From Powellomyces hirtus (Eukaryota > Chytridiomycota > Chytridiomycetes > Spizellomycetales > Powellomycetaceae): DNA of 64,000 nucleotides. Shown one piece after another: positions 1 through 10,500 of the stretch. The notes under the pieces were generated by a model, which saw only the letters and a list, made by a program, of their open reading frames with translations, did no database searches and had not been told where the DNA came from. Within the stretch, counting starts at the first letter, position 1; the number at the start of each line of letters is the position of its first letter. A program made the translations under genes and the position numbers. The DNA lies in NCBI GenBank assembly GCA_025526995.1, contig JAHLKG010000004.1, positions 496,001 to 560,000 on the forward strand, given 5' to 3'.

Positions 1-41
1 TACACCCCCTGTCCGAGCAATCGATCCGCGATGATGGGACT

Positions 42-1366
42 TTACTCATTCGGGAGCTCCGTCATGGACGCTTTCGTCATTGGCGTGATGGTGCTGTCGT
101 AGTGCTTGATGCACATGCTTTCGCGATGGTATTTGAATGCCGGGGCCGGTAAAGGCTTCGTAAGTGAGTCGGCTACCATTTCAGCGGTGGGTAAGTACTC
201 CAGATGAATCTCCTTGTCGATGTGATCACGAATGAAGTGATGTCGAATGTCGATGTGCTTGGTACGGGCGTGATGCACGGGATTCATTGCCAACGAGATG
301 CATGACTGATTGTCTTCGTAGATCGTTGTAGGTCGAGCATTTTCGTCGAGATATTCGGGGATTTGGAGTTCTTGCAGAAGTGAGCGAAGCCAAATTGTCT
401 CTTGAGTGGCGAAGGAAAGTGCCATGTATTCAGCTTCGGTAGATGAGAGAGCAACGGTGGGTTGGCGCTTCGAAGCCCAAGTAACGGGGCCCGCATTTCC
501 AATGTAGAAAAGGTAGCCAGTGATTGACCGTCGATCAATGATGTTGTTTCCCCAATCGGCATCGCTGTAGCCGCGAAGGGTGACGTTATTTCCGCCGATG
601 CAGAGGCTGTAATCTGATGTTCCCCGTAGGTAGCGAAGAACGCGCTTTGCAGCTTGCAGATGTTGAGGCGAAGGGTTGCTTGCAAAGCGAGAAAGCATAC
701 TGACTGCGACAGCGATGTCAGGACGCATGCATATCATCAGGTACATGAGAGAACCAACGATTTCGCGATATTCTCCCTCTTGCGGGTTAGGTGAAGTCTT
801 TGTATTTTCGACTTCGCAGGGTTCAAGCTTGGTCTGGTCCATCGGAGTGTTGACGGGCTTGCAATCTTGCATACCAAAGCGCTCGAGGATGTCATTTACA
901 TATGACTCTTGATCGAGGTAGATGACGTGCCTTGAGTAGTCGCGTCGAACTCTCATTCCCAGGTAGTGGTTGACTTCGCCTAGGTCTGTCATGTTGAACT
1001 CGTTGTGCAGGGATGTCTTAATTGACGAGATTTCCAATTCGGTCTTTGCGAAAATGAGGAGATCGTCGACGTAGACGGAGATGTACCGCGATGAGTCACT
1101 TTCAGGTAGAGTTCTGATGTAGATGGCATTGTCATTTGCCAGGTGCTTGAATCCCAAAGAAGTCAGTTCTTTGTGAAGTAGGGAGTACCATTCGCGCGGG
1201 GCTTGTTTCAGACCGTAAAGGGCCTTTCGGAGTCGAAGGATGGTCCCAGGCGGAAAGCCAGAGCCTTCAGGAGCATAGATTAGGATGGTCTCGGTAACGA
1301 TCCCATTCAGGAATGCGGTTACTACATCCATTTGATGGCATTTCAAGCCTAGACTGGCGGCAAGAG
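42..1366 (-). CDS. A1 polyprotein, C-terminal part: RT second half and RNase H
   Basis: C-terminal part of the A1 Copia polyprotein, cut from its N-terminal part by B1. Reading leftward from 1366 it holds the RT palm and fingers: the QMDVVTAFLNG block, the KALYGLKQAPREWY block, the catalytic YVDDLLIFAK motif and an intact YLGMRVRRDYS segment. RNase H follows, with SDADWG, SSTEAEYMAL, YEDNQSC and the TKHIDIRHHF block, ending at a TAA at 42-44. Any start inside the B1 LTR is an artefact; the real start is at 11099. Together the two A1 parts would give about 1623 residues. Confidence 0.92.
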
Positions 1367-1607
1367 TGTTAGCACGTACAGACTCTGTCATCGAGTCACA
1401 ACTGCGCCATCGCAGGGCGTATTACGCGATCACGTGAGCCCACGTGATCAAACTCCGATATAAGTAGTTTTCCTTCCATACTTAATATATCGGTGGGGAC
1501 TTTTCTCTTTTTCTCCAGTAGAGCGGGATTAAGATACTTCGTTGTTCTGCTCAGTCAACTACCCTAAAGCTTCCTCAACTATCTACTCAGATACTCTCAG
1601 ACCAACA
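1367..1607 (+). repeat. B1 5' LTR
   Basis: A 241-bp LTR, TGTTAG...CCAACA. It holds a palindrome of two 9-bp arms (GATCACGTG and its complement, spacer AGCC) at 1428-1449 with two CACGTG boxes, and a TATA-like GATATAAG at about 1457-1464, the probable core promoter. Confidence 0.93.
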
Positions 1608-1622
1608 GGTTATGAGCCCTGA
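1608..1622 (+). promoter_or_regulatory. B1 primer binding site (half-tRNA type), includes gag ATG
   Basis: GGTTATGAGCCCTGA directly after the LTR is the complement of the anticodon stem-loop of an initiator-Met-type tRNA (anticodon CAU), not of a tRNA 3' end. Drosophila copia is known to prime from such an internal tRNA-iMet site. The ATG at 1612, the complement of the CAU anticodon, is also the first ATG of the gag frame. Confidence 0.8.
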
Positions 1623-2394
1623 AATGGTAGGCAACGAAACGAGCCCCCGGTACACTCGTAGTATGTTAAGACGCCTAACGGGTCGGCAGACCCCAGGGTC
1701 CAATACGCTACAACGAGCCGTAGAACGTGCCGCTAAGAAGAGCGCACGAGTGCCTGGTGAATGGACATCACCAGACAATGGAGGGAAATCTGCCGGTGAC
1801 GATACACTGGCAGAGCCAACGCCTTTGAGCGTCAACGCCAACGAGGGCGACGATGCACTGGAAGGGCGTACCCGAAACATCGACCGACAAGATGTCAAGG
1901 TCGATACCCGTCCCCTATCAAGCAGTACAGATGATCACAGAACGATCAACTACAGTACTCCAGCGGCATTCCCAAGTGGGGAATCAGCGAACACCGTGCA
2001 TGTCCGCCCGCGTGAGGCGGACGTGGATAGGATAGATAGGCTGGAGAATTCTCTAGCCCAACTAACGGAAATGCTCCAAATGAAATGGCGCATGGATCAG
2101 GATGTGAATATCCCGGTCAACCCTCAAGTACGTACGGCGCAACGGCACGTACGCACACCATCACCCACTTGCAACGACGGGTTCGCTGCACCGTGGACAG
2201 AGTACAATCAGGAGATTGGAGCTCAACAGGACTACCAACGTTCTCCATTCGAACGCCGCCCTACATCACCGACATTGAGCATACACAGCGTGACGACCAA
2301 AATCGTCGACAGTCGAGGTGCGAAGGCTTTCGTGGATGGAACGCTGAAAGATATTGGATCTTACAACGGGGAAGCCAATATGGCCAAACTTTGA
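1612..2394 (+). pseudogene. gag: B1 gag, N-terminal part, ended by a nonsense codon
   Basis: First 260 residues of the Copia-B polyprotein, starting MSPEMVGNE from the ATG in the primer binding site (a second in-frame ATG lies 12 bases on). The part before the conserved gag domain is polar and probably disordered, with a short amphipathic stretch (RIDRLENSLAQLTEMLQMK) that could form a coiled coil. The frame stops at TGA 2392-2394, where B3 has CGA (Arg), a C-to-T change at CpG. After the stop the same frame continues into the gag core, so this is a late lesion in one copy, not a normal gene end. Confidence 0.85.
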
Positions 2395-3792
2395 ACGTTC
2401 ATCGACAAGATTGAGACAGTTGTGAAGTACGAAATGGTTCCGCCCGAGTTTCTCATAGATTTTGTGGCTACGAAACTCACAGGATGGGCATACACTTGGT
2501 GGCAGTCGCTCTCACCAAATAAAAGGAACGAAATTACGACGTGGCATGACTTTGAAGACGTTGATTCAAGCAGAACCAACACCGGTCTTAGGTCCGCCCT
2601 TCTGGCGCGGTTTGCGCCACGAAACCACACTAGGGATTCGCTGCAGAAATTACGGGAATTGCGTCCCAAAGGCCGCATGGATGAGTACATCACTCAGTTC
2701 AACATGCTGGCATTTTCTCTGCCGAAAACACCGGATTACTTCCTTCAGGATTACTTCATTAACGCGCTAACACCAGACCTTGCGGCCTTGGTTCAGGCTA
2801 ATGAAGAAAACATAACTGATTTGAGCAGTTTACAGGCCGCTGCATCCAGGATCGCCGCCAACATGGCTAAGAAGCCTAGCGGGACCTCAACGGATACGCG
2901 ACCAGGTGCCGCACACACTGACGCCTCTAAGAAACAAAAGGGTGGCAAGAACCACGGGGAGAAGTCAACGAACGGCAAGAAGGACAAGGAATCCACTCCA
3001 TCAAACAAAGGCCAACCATCCAAGTCGGGTTGTTGGGCCTGTGGAGACCCTAAACACCGAACACAGGAGTGCGAAGTGTTAAAGAAGTTCAAATCCGAGA
3101 TGGAAAAGAACAAGACGAAGCAGTTGTCTGATGGTGCTGTTAGCACAAATGCTGTGGAAGCATTACACGTCTGGGTCCGCCAAGAACAACCGTATGAAGC
3201 CCTCATCGACTCTGGCGCTACGGACCACATGACACCTCACAAAGCGACCTTAGATCACTCAACCGTGTACAGTGATGTCAGAGCTGTTATGCTTGCTGAC
3301 AAAACATCACTACCCTCTACAGTTCGAGGTACGGTACGAGTAGAAGTTAGCGACTATCCGAATCCGCTCGAGTTGGGCGGAGTCCTGCATGTGCCAGGAT
3401 TACGACGAGATCTCGTATCGGTAGCGAAATGCAACGATCAAGGCATTGACGTGCTCTTCAAATCGAATGGAGACGTCATTTTCACGCGAGACGGCAAAGA
3501 AATCGCCAAAGGCGTACGCCGCAACAACGCGTATTACCTGCAAGGTACGCTGCTATCTGAAAGTCTGTGGTCAGATTCAGAAGCATGCACTGTCGAAGTC
3601 TCTCCTACACTCGCTCATGCTTGTCTTGGACACGTTGGCAAACACGTCCTGGAGAAGATGGCATCAGTTACGGACGGTTGGTCCGTAGTGGGGGATCTAA
3701 GCGACTTCAAATATTGTGAAGCCTGCGTGCTAGGAAAAGCCGCTCGTCTTCCATTCTCCCTTGGTAATGTTGAAAACCAGGGAGATCTGTGA
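2395..3792 (+). pseudogene. B1 gag core, zinc knuckle, protease and pre-integrase domain
   Basis: Continuation of the Copia-B frame after the nonsense codon. It holds the retrotransposon gag core (WAYTWWQSL, RFAPRNHTRD, YITQFNMLAF), a lysine-rich linker, a CCHC zinc knuckle (CWACGDPKHRTQEC, near 3034-3075), the aspartic protease motif IDSGATDHM near 3210, and the pre-integrase HHCC-type domain (ARLGH-equivalent HACLGHVGKH, then CEACVLGKAARLPF). The frame is lost at an AAAA run (3773-3776) where B3 has AAA, giving a stop at 3792 just before the integrase core. B2 and B4 have the same extra A. Confidence 0.88.
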
Positions 3793-6700
3793 GCTGATTC
3801 ATTCAGACCTACAGGGACCATTTCGTATCCCTGGTTATGAAGGATCACGCTATTCGCTGGAGTTCATTGAACACACATCCAGATATGTGACTGTTTTCCC
3901 TATTCCTTCAAAGGATTCAGCAGTCATACTCGAAAAGTTTCTCATCTACAAGGCTTGGATTGAGAAACAGACTGACCGACAAATCAAGATTCTATGTACG
4001 GATCGAGGCACCGAATACTTTGGCGAGGTTCTACAGTACCTATTGAAAAATGGTATCACTCATCAAACGTCCGCGGCCTATTCGAGTCAGCAAAATGGGA
4101 TTGCTGAACAATGGCATCGCACAGCGCTGGACAGGGTCCGTGCCACCTTTGCGGATACAAAACTACCCCGAAGGTTCTGGCCTGCTCTACTGGTAGCGGC
4201 TGGTTACATCTATTCCCTTACATACAAGCGCATCAACAAGAAGACGCCGCATGAAATCTTTTTTGGCCGGCGTCCTGATGTCGCCCATCTTTGGCGTATC
4301 GGTTGCGTGGCGTATTCCGTTCTAACAAGCAAAGGACGCGATAAAATGGGAAATCGAGCAAAGAAGGCTTACTTAGTAGGCTATGCTCAACCCTCAGGTA
4401 CCAAGGGGTATCTGGTTGGGGATCCTATCACTGACAAGGTCGAAGTGTCACGAGACGTGATCTTCAAAGAAGACTTGGGACTCGAACCCAAATATCAGCA
4501 GGATCCAGCACATCTTGACCTTCTAGATGAGGAGAGTCAGGAGGATGACGTCAAATACACCGTGGAGGCGATTATCGACGAGCGCCGCAATAAGGCGCAC
4601 ACAAAGGAGTACTTGGTTAAGTGGGAGGGATATCAAGAACCTACGTGGGAGTCCCGACTTTCACTACTCGATACTACCGCATTGGATGACTGGGAGAATC
4701 GAGTCGCCGCGTACAATGTCGGCACACGACGAAATGACCCCATTGCTGCATACGCCGCCCGCGCGCGGACTCAGGCAATGATCAACGAAGACGCCATGAC
4801 ATGGAAGCAAGCGATGAAAACCCCTCAGAAGGAGGAATTTCTTAAGGCTGCACGCATCGAGTACCAATCCCTGGTCAACAACGGCACATGGGAGCTCACC
4901 AAGCGTCCATGTAACAAGCGCGTGATCGGCACAACATGGGTCTTTCGAACGAAGGTCAATCCCGATGGCACCTTTAACAAGTTCAAAGCCAGAGCAGTGG
5001 CTCAAGGCTTCTCTCAACAACCCGGTCGCGACTTTGGTGATACATACTCACCGACGCTACCATTCACAGCGCTACACCTCTTCTTGGCGTATTGTGTTCA
5101 GCACGGGCTGGACATCCACAGTATGGACGCTGTTACCACCTTCCTTAACAGTGATATTGATAAGGATATCTATATCGAGCAGTTTGAGGGATTCGAAGAC
5201 CCGGATCACCCCAAAGGCGATTGGGTCCTGAAGCTACTGAAAGCTCTCTACGGCCTGAAGCAATCACCTCTTCTTTGGTATGAGACCTTGAAGACTGCAC
5301 TGTTAAAGCTCGGCTACGAAGCGGTTTCTGTATGCCCGTGTATCTTTTTCAAGTACGCGACAGACGACCGTACACCTCCGTCGAACGACAACTTGATCCT
5401 TATTATGGTCTTTGTCGACGACCTGCTGATTGCAGCGAAGGATCAGGAGATTCTGGCGAACAGCAAAATGGAGCTACATTCGAAGTTCAAGTTTACGGAA
5501 CAAGGTCGCGTAACCAGTCACCTTGGTCTCGTCTACAAATATGACTTCGACTCTCCTGTTCGTACCCTCAAAATCTCAAATGTCAAGTACATTGACGACG
5601 CTCTTGAACAATTCGGCATGAGCGACTGCCATCCTGTCTCCACTCCGTACGCCGTGTCAGCGCGTAACCAACAACCGGAGGATTCGACCCCATTCACGAA
5701 TCTGAAAATGTATCAGGAAGCAGTGGGGGTCCTCACTTGGGCCTCCATCACATGGCGATGGGATATCGCCACTGCAGTCGGTTACGTTGCGCGCCGCGTC
5801 GCCGCACCTACCAACTCCGACTGGAACAATGTTAAGCGCATTTTCCGCTATTTAAAGGGTACCCGCGATTATGCCCTCAAGTTTACATCCGAACGAAATG
5901 ATCCGCGTGGCCTACGCGTATTCACGGATGCGGATTATGCAGGAGAACTCACCGACCGGACGTCCACTACAGGTATTTTGGCCCTCTACAATGGGTTTCC
6001 TGTTCTGTGGAAAAGCAGCAAGCAGAAGTGCACCGCCCAAAGTACGACCGAAGCGGAGTATATAGCTGCCAGTACCGGTCACAACAAAGCCAAATGGCTA
6101 CGCCAACTTTTGGCGGAAGTTTTGGGACCTCAACCGGATTACAAATCTCGACCGGTCCCTCTCCATGTCGATAATCAGAGCGCCGGGGCCTTGATTCAGT
6201 CTAAGGCTATCAACCAACGCACCAAACACATCGACGTTCGGTACCACGCTATACGCGATTCGTTCGCGAAGCAAATTATCGAAATCATCGACACCAATAC
6301 GGACGATCAACTGGCGGACATCTTTACGAAGCCTTTTCCCACTGTGAAACATAAGGACACTGTCCTGAGGATTACGAATGGGACTCATATATTTGATGAG
6401 AGAATACGCAATGAGGGCGCGTCTACGGAAGCACACCGAGCTCAAGTGTTACTCGCTGAATGTCAGGAGAATTACTCACAACACTGGCTTACCTTGGCTA
6501 CTACACCGCAACTGCGGAACCCAAAGCAATGCCTCCCAAGGAGGATGGGCCTGCCCCTCCTCCATCATCCTCATCGCTTGAGGGTGAGCGTCGGCTTGAA
6601 GAACCCGATGGTCCCTCCAACTCCTCGGCTGCCCCCTCCTCCTCCTCCTCTTCCTCATCATTATATGGAGCTTCACGCTCCAGGATGTCCCACATCCTCT

Positions 6701-7144
6701 TCACCTCCGCTGCAGACTTCTTGTCCGCAGCCCTCTTCTTCGCCTGGGCCGTATCCTTGCCCTTCCCAACCGCCAGCTTCCGGCTCCGCCGGTCCTCTAG
6801 TATGGACCTCAGTCCATCAAGCGTCCCGGTCGCCCGTGCGCGACCCAGAGGCGTACCAGACCTCGCCCGGTCTTTTACCCAGTCTTTCGCCTGCTCGATG
6901 TGACGTTCAAGGACCCCTTGACGGTCCTTCCGGTGGAACTGTCGGGCATGCGCTGCCGACATCGTTCGAATCTCCGCTCGGGACAACCCCGCAGCGGGTG
7001 CGCCTCCCTGTGGCGCAGAGGGCACCACTGACGACGGCACAGCAGGAGCTGTGGTCGTCGCAGGAGCGGTTACCGGCGGTCCTGTCTTTCTCGCCGTCTG
7101 CTTCGCTTTGCCCGAACCTGACAACTACACCGGCACATAATTAG
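3770..7144 (+). pseudogene. pol: B1 integrase, chromodomain, RT and RNase H
   Basis: The rest of the Copia-B polyprotein in the frame entered after the extra A. Integrase core: IHSDLQGPF, CTDRGTEYF and NGIAEQWHR give the D, D, E triad with 34 residues between the last two. A chromodomain follows (YTVEAIIDERR...KEYLVKWEGY...TWES, about 4557-4720), then RT with FVDDLLIAAK near 5411-5440, and RNase H (FTDADYAGEL, STTEAEYIAAS, HVDNQSAGAL, RTKHIDVRYH). After TKPFP the sense frame runs on for some 250 codons, becoming Pro/Ser-rich and low in complexity, where an antisense frame is also open. No further stop before 7142-7144. Confidence 0.9.
6501..7124 (-). CDS. B1 antisense reading frame at the 3' end of Copia-B
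   Basis: An open frame of 207 codons antisense to the tail of pol; its first ATG is at 6962-6960, leaving about 153 codons. A TAG lies just upstream of the non-ATG beginning, so an unspliced product would start at 6962. The predicted product has a basic, helix-prone segment (RQFHRKDRQGVLERHIEQAK), a Lys/Arg-rich stretch, the segment KKSAAEVKRMWDILEREAP and a run of seven or more Glu, then a Ser/Asp/Gly tail. No known domain is recognised. The same frame is recognisable in B3 and B4. The sense frame here is Pro/Ser-rich, so either strand might be the coding one. Function unknown. Confidence 0.45.
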   Translation of the reverse strand: MSGSGKAKQTARKTGPPVTAPATTTAPAVPSSVVPSAPQGGAPAAGLSRAEIRTMSAAHARQFHRKDRQGVLERHIEQAKDWVKDRARSGTPLGRARATGTLDGLRSILEDRRSRKLAVGKGKDTAQAKKRAADKKSAAEVKRMWDILEREAPYNDEEEEEEEGAAEELEGPSGSSSRRSPSSDEDDGGGAGPSSLGGIALGSAVAV

Positions 7145-7307
7145 AAACGTACGCCTCATTGGCGCGGATCTCATAGACGTACCCTGGCCATTCCTCGTAT
7201 CTTTAAAAATGAAATAAATGGGGGTGTTTGGGGGTGTGTGCGGGGCTGTGTAGTAAAAGTAGATAGAGCAACTCTCTCACTGCCAGACTGACAGGTCTGA
7301 GTGGGGG
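7145..7307 (+). promoter_or_regulatory. B1 3' untranslated region and polypurine tract
   Basis: No gene. It holds a possible poly(A) signal AATAAA-like segment (ATGAAATAAATGG near 7207-7219), a G-rich stretch with three runs of four or five G at about 7219-7247, and a final GTGGGGG tract touching the 3' LTR, the expected plus-strand primer site. Confidence 0.6.
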
Positions 7308-7547
7308 TGTTAGCACGTACAGACTCTGTCATCGAGTCACAACTGCGCCATCGCAGGGCGTATCACGCGATCACGTGAGCCCACGTGATCAACTCCAATA
7401 TAAGTAGTTTTCCTTCCATACTTAATATATCGGCGGGGACTTTTCTCTTTTTCTCCAGTAGAGCGGGATTAAGATACTTCGTTGTTCTGCTCAGTCAACT
7501 ACCCTAAAGCTTCCTCAACTATCTACTCAGATACTCTCAGACCAACA
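7308..7547 (+). repeat. B1 3' LTR
   Basis: 240-bp LTR, TGTTAG...CCAACA. It differs from the 5' copy by three transitions and one missing A. Followed by target duplication GAGAG (7548-7552). Confidence 0.93.
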
Positions 7548-10500
7548 GAGAGCGAGGAGGACGCGTTGGGTGGCTATCTTGGCAACCGGAGCGTAGGTTT
7601 CGTTATAGTCGATACCGTAGCGTTGTTTGAAGCCTTTCACTACAAGCCGGGCCTTGTATCGTTGGGGTTGACCATTCAGGTCTTGCTTGATCTTGAATAC
7701 CCATTTGGTGCGGATGGGCCGTTGATTGTGCGGTAAGGATTTGGGGTTAATGACTTCCCATGTATCATTGGTATGAAGAGACTTCAGTTCGGCATTTATG
7801 GCCTCGGTCCACTTCGGCGCGTCGTCTGATGAGAGCGCTTGTTTGTAGGTTTGGGGTTCTTCGGTACTTGCAGCTGAAAGAGCGCTCGCCGTCTTTTCGT
7901 TGATGTAGTCAGCGAAGACCGTCAAATGATTGACATTTTCGAGCGGTTCCCATGTATTGTCTTCGTCTTCGAATCCTAGCCATTTGCAGAGGAATTCGGG
8001 GCCTTCCGGGCCATCACGTGAGTCGAGAATCTCTTCGACTTTGTAGAGTTCTTCGGGCGGAATGTAGTCTTTCGCGAGTTCGAGTGCTGAGATTTCGTCG
8101 AACGTTACATTGCGAGAAATGACTATTTCTTGACGGTTGTCATCCCAACAGCGGTAAGCGCCGTCAAATTCGTAACCGATGAGTTTGAGACGGGTGGCGC
8201 GCGGTGCCAACTTTGAGACTTGTTTTCTCTTGACGAGATGCACGAAGGCATCGGCCCAAATCACACGAAGGTGAGAAAGTGAGGGCTCTTCGCCGTTGAG
8301 CCGTTCGTACGGCGAAATGTTGTTATTGGACTTGTGGGGTAGGCGATTCCGTAAGTAGACTGATGTAGCCGCTAACTCGGTCCAGAGTTGTTTCGGGATG
8401 CCGTATGAGTGTTCCAATGAACGAATGGTGTCGAACAGGGTGAGGTTGAACCTTTCAGCTACACTGTTGGACTGTGGGGAATCTGCAGCGGTGAGTTCGT
8501 GCAGGATGCCCTTTTTCGAAATGAATTCTTTCAGATCGTGATTGACAAACTCCCCCCCTCGATCGGAATGAAGTCGTCTGACCCTTTCGTTGGTCTGTTT
8601 TTCGATGAAATTGATGAATTCAATCAATTTTGCAGTAGATTCGCTCTTCGTCTTCAAGAAGAAGATCCATGTGAAGCGTGAATAGTCATCAATCACAACA
8701 AGGGCATATTTCTCATCGCCAACCGCGGGTATGTGCGGACCGTTCAGGTCGAAATGTAGGCGATCGAGTGGCGTCTTGGACCGTGTCATCGTACCGTTGA
8801 ATGGTGAGCGCTTGTGCTTACCAACCTCGCAACCTTTGCAGACTTCGTTGGTCATTGGGAGCTTGAGTTGCTTCATGATGTGAGTGCCAGGATGGCCCAA
8901 TCGGTGATGCCAGAGGGTTCCTTTGTTGACAGGAGAAGAGGGACCAGAACCAGCCCCAGAAGAAGCCGCCGAAACAGCGGCGGCGGCGGCATCGGCGGAT
9001 GGTGCCCCCGAGGGGGCACCATCCTCGGCATCATCCGATGCCTTTGGGGCGGCCGGCCCCCCACCACAGCACCCACAACTCTCACTCTCCAGTGGGGGGC
9101 TGGCCAGCCCCAAATTGGGGCGGCCAGCCCCCTCACTGGAGAGTATGGGGCCGGCTGGCCCCCCATTTGGGGCGGCCGGCCCCTCCGACGTGGCTTGGAT
9201 CGAAGTAGAACGCGTGACCGAGATGCCGGTAGCGTCTGTTGACAGGTTGAGCGCTTGAATCGATGTATCGGACGCGTGTGTTGGTACATTGGACGCGTTT
9301 GTCCATTTTGTCAATTCGGTAGATGTATTTTTCGACGCGTGTGTTGGTACATTGGACGCGTTTGTCCTTGAGCGAGTTTGAGTAGCGAAAGCCATCGGAG
9401 TTGGCGAGATGTGATACATTCCTCGAACAAGAGGTATGGTGATGTCATTCGTAGTGCCCTTGCAGTCTTGAATGACGGCGCTCTCATCTTCAAAGGTGAC
9501 TCTCTTTCCATCTTTGGCGAGAGCGGAGACCGAGATGAGAGTTTTGGCGAGTTTCGGAACGTAGAGAACATCAGTGAGAGGTACATCTCCATCTGGAAGC
9601 TTCAAGATAGCGTTCCCTTTCGCTTCGGCATCGAGAAAGGCGTTGTTTCCAAATCTGACGCGCGTTGAGTGCTCTTCGTAGGATTCGAGAATGGAAATGT
9701 CATTCGTCATGTGCTGTGAGCAGCCCGAATCCAGGTAAGCCAATGTAGTGGCGTTATGTGCTTCTGCAATGTTGGCATTAGCAGCGGGTTTTAAGGCTTC
9801 GACTGCCTTGGCTTTGAGGGGACAATTGAATGGGGTATGTTCATTCGAATTGCATAACCAACAGGGGAAGTTCTGTCTCTTCTTCGAGTCTGTGGTCTTC
9901 TTCGCGTCGGTCTTCTTGTGACCTGAGCCGTCTTTCTTTGAAGGTTGGGCTTCGAGCGCGATGTTTTGGCTCTTCTTGGCGAAACGATTGTTGTTTTGGT
10001 TACTCTTGTTACTTCCATTATCCAGACGCTTGGCAGCTGCCATGAGGCCATGGAGATCCTTGAAACTTTGAGTTCTGACGAGCTCTGCATGATGTTCATT
10101 CATTCCGCGAAGGTAGAACCACTTGTAGATTTCGAACGGCACCTTCAAGGGGATTTGACTTGTAATCTTCGTGAATGAGGTATTGTACTGCGAGATGGAA
10201 TGACTTCCTTGTCGGAGTCTTTCAAGTTGAGTGAGCAAAGTTTCTTCGTGATCTGTTGGTTGGTAACGCGAGAGGAAAGGAGGCTTGAAGGATTCCCAAT
10301 CTGTGATGGACTCCACCATCCCTTGTTCGGCATCTTTCTGGTGATTACGATACCATTGTTTTGCTTCGCCAGAGAGCTTCGTGAAGATGAATGAGAGTTG
10401 TTCTTCTTCAGATACAGGTTTTAGGCGAAAGACTAGAGTAAGTTGATCGACGAAGTCAGCGAGTTTTGAGAGATTTCCCATCCCGTCGAATGTAGATACT

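Larger units (their letters stand above)
1367..7547 (+). mobile_element. Copia-B copy B1, complete with both LTRs
   Basis: Complete Ty1/copia insertion in the A1 RT domain. The LTRs (1367-1607 and 7308-7547) begin TGTTAG and end CCAACA. The target duplication is AAGAG (1362-1366) and GAGAG (7548-7552); the native Copia-A sequence predicts GAGAG, so the left copy has one change. The LTRs differ at about four places (three transitions and a one-base indel), so it is not brand new. The coding region is broken by a TGA in gag and by an extra A before the integrase core. A G-rich 3' untranslated region and a GTGGGGG polypurine tract precede the 3' LTR. Confidence 0.95.

Noticed and set aside
1608..1622. 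Possible tRNA-Met gene fragment
   Set aside because: Only the 15 bases complementary to the anticodon arm are present, with no cloverleaf; position next to the LTR makes it a primer binding site.
8873..9289. Overlapping long frames on both strands of the Copia-A linker (also 17496-18053, 42841-43347, 54076-54633)
   Set aside because: They arise from GC-rich palindromes and repeats; only the polyprotein frame carries domains on both sides.
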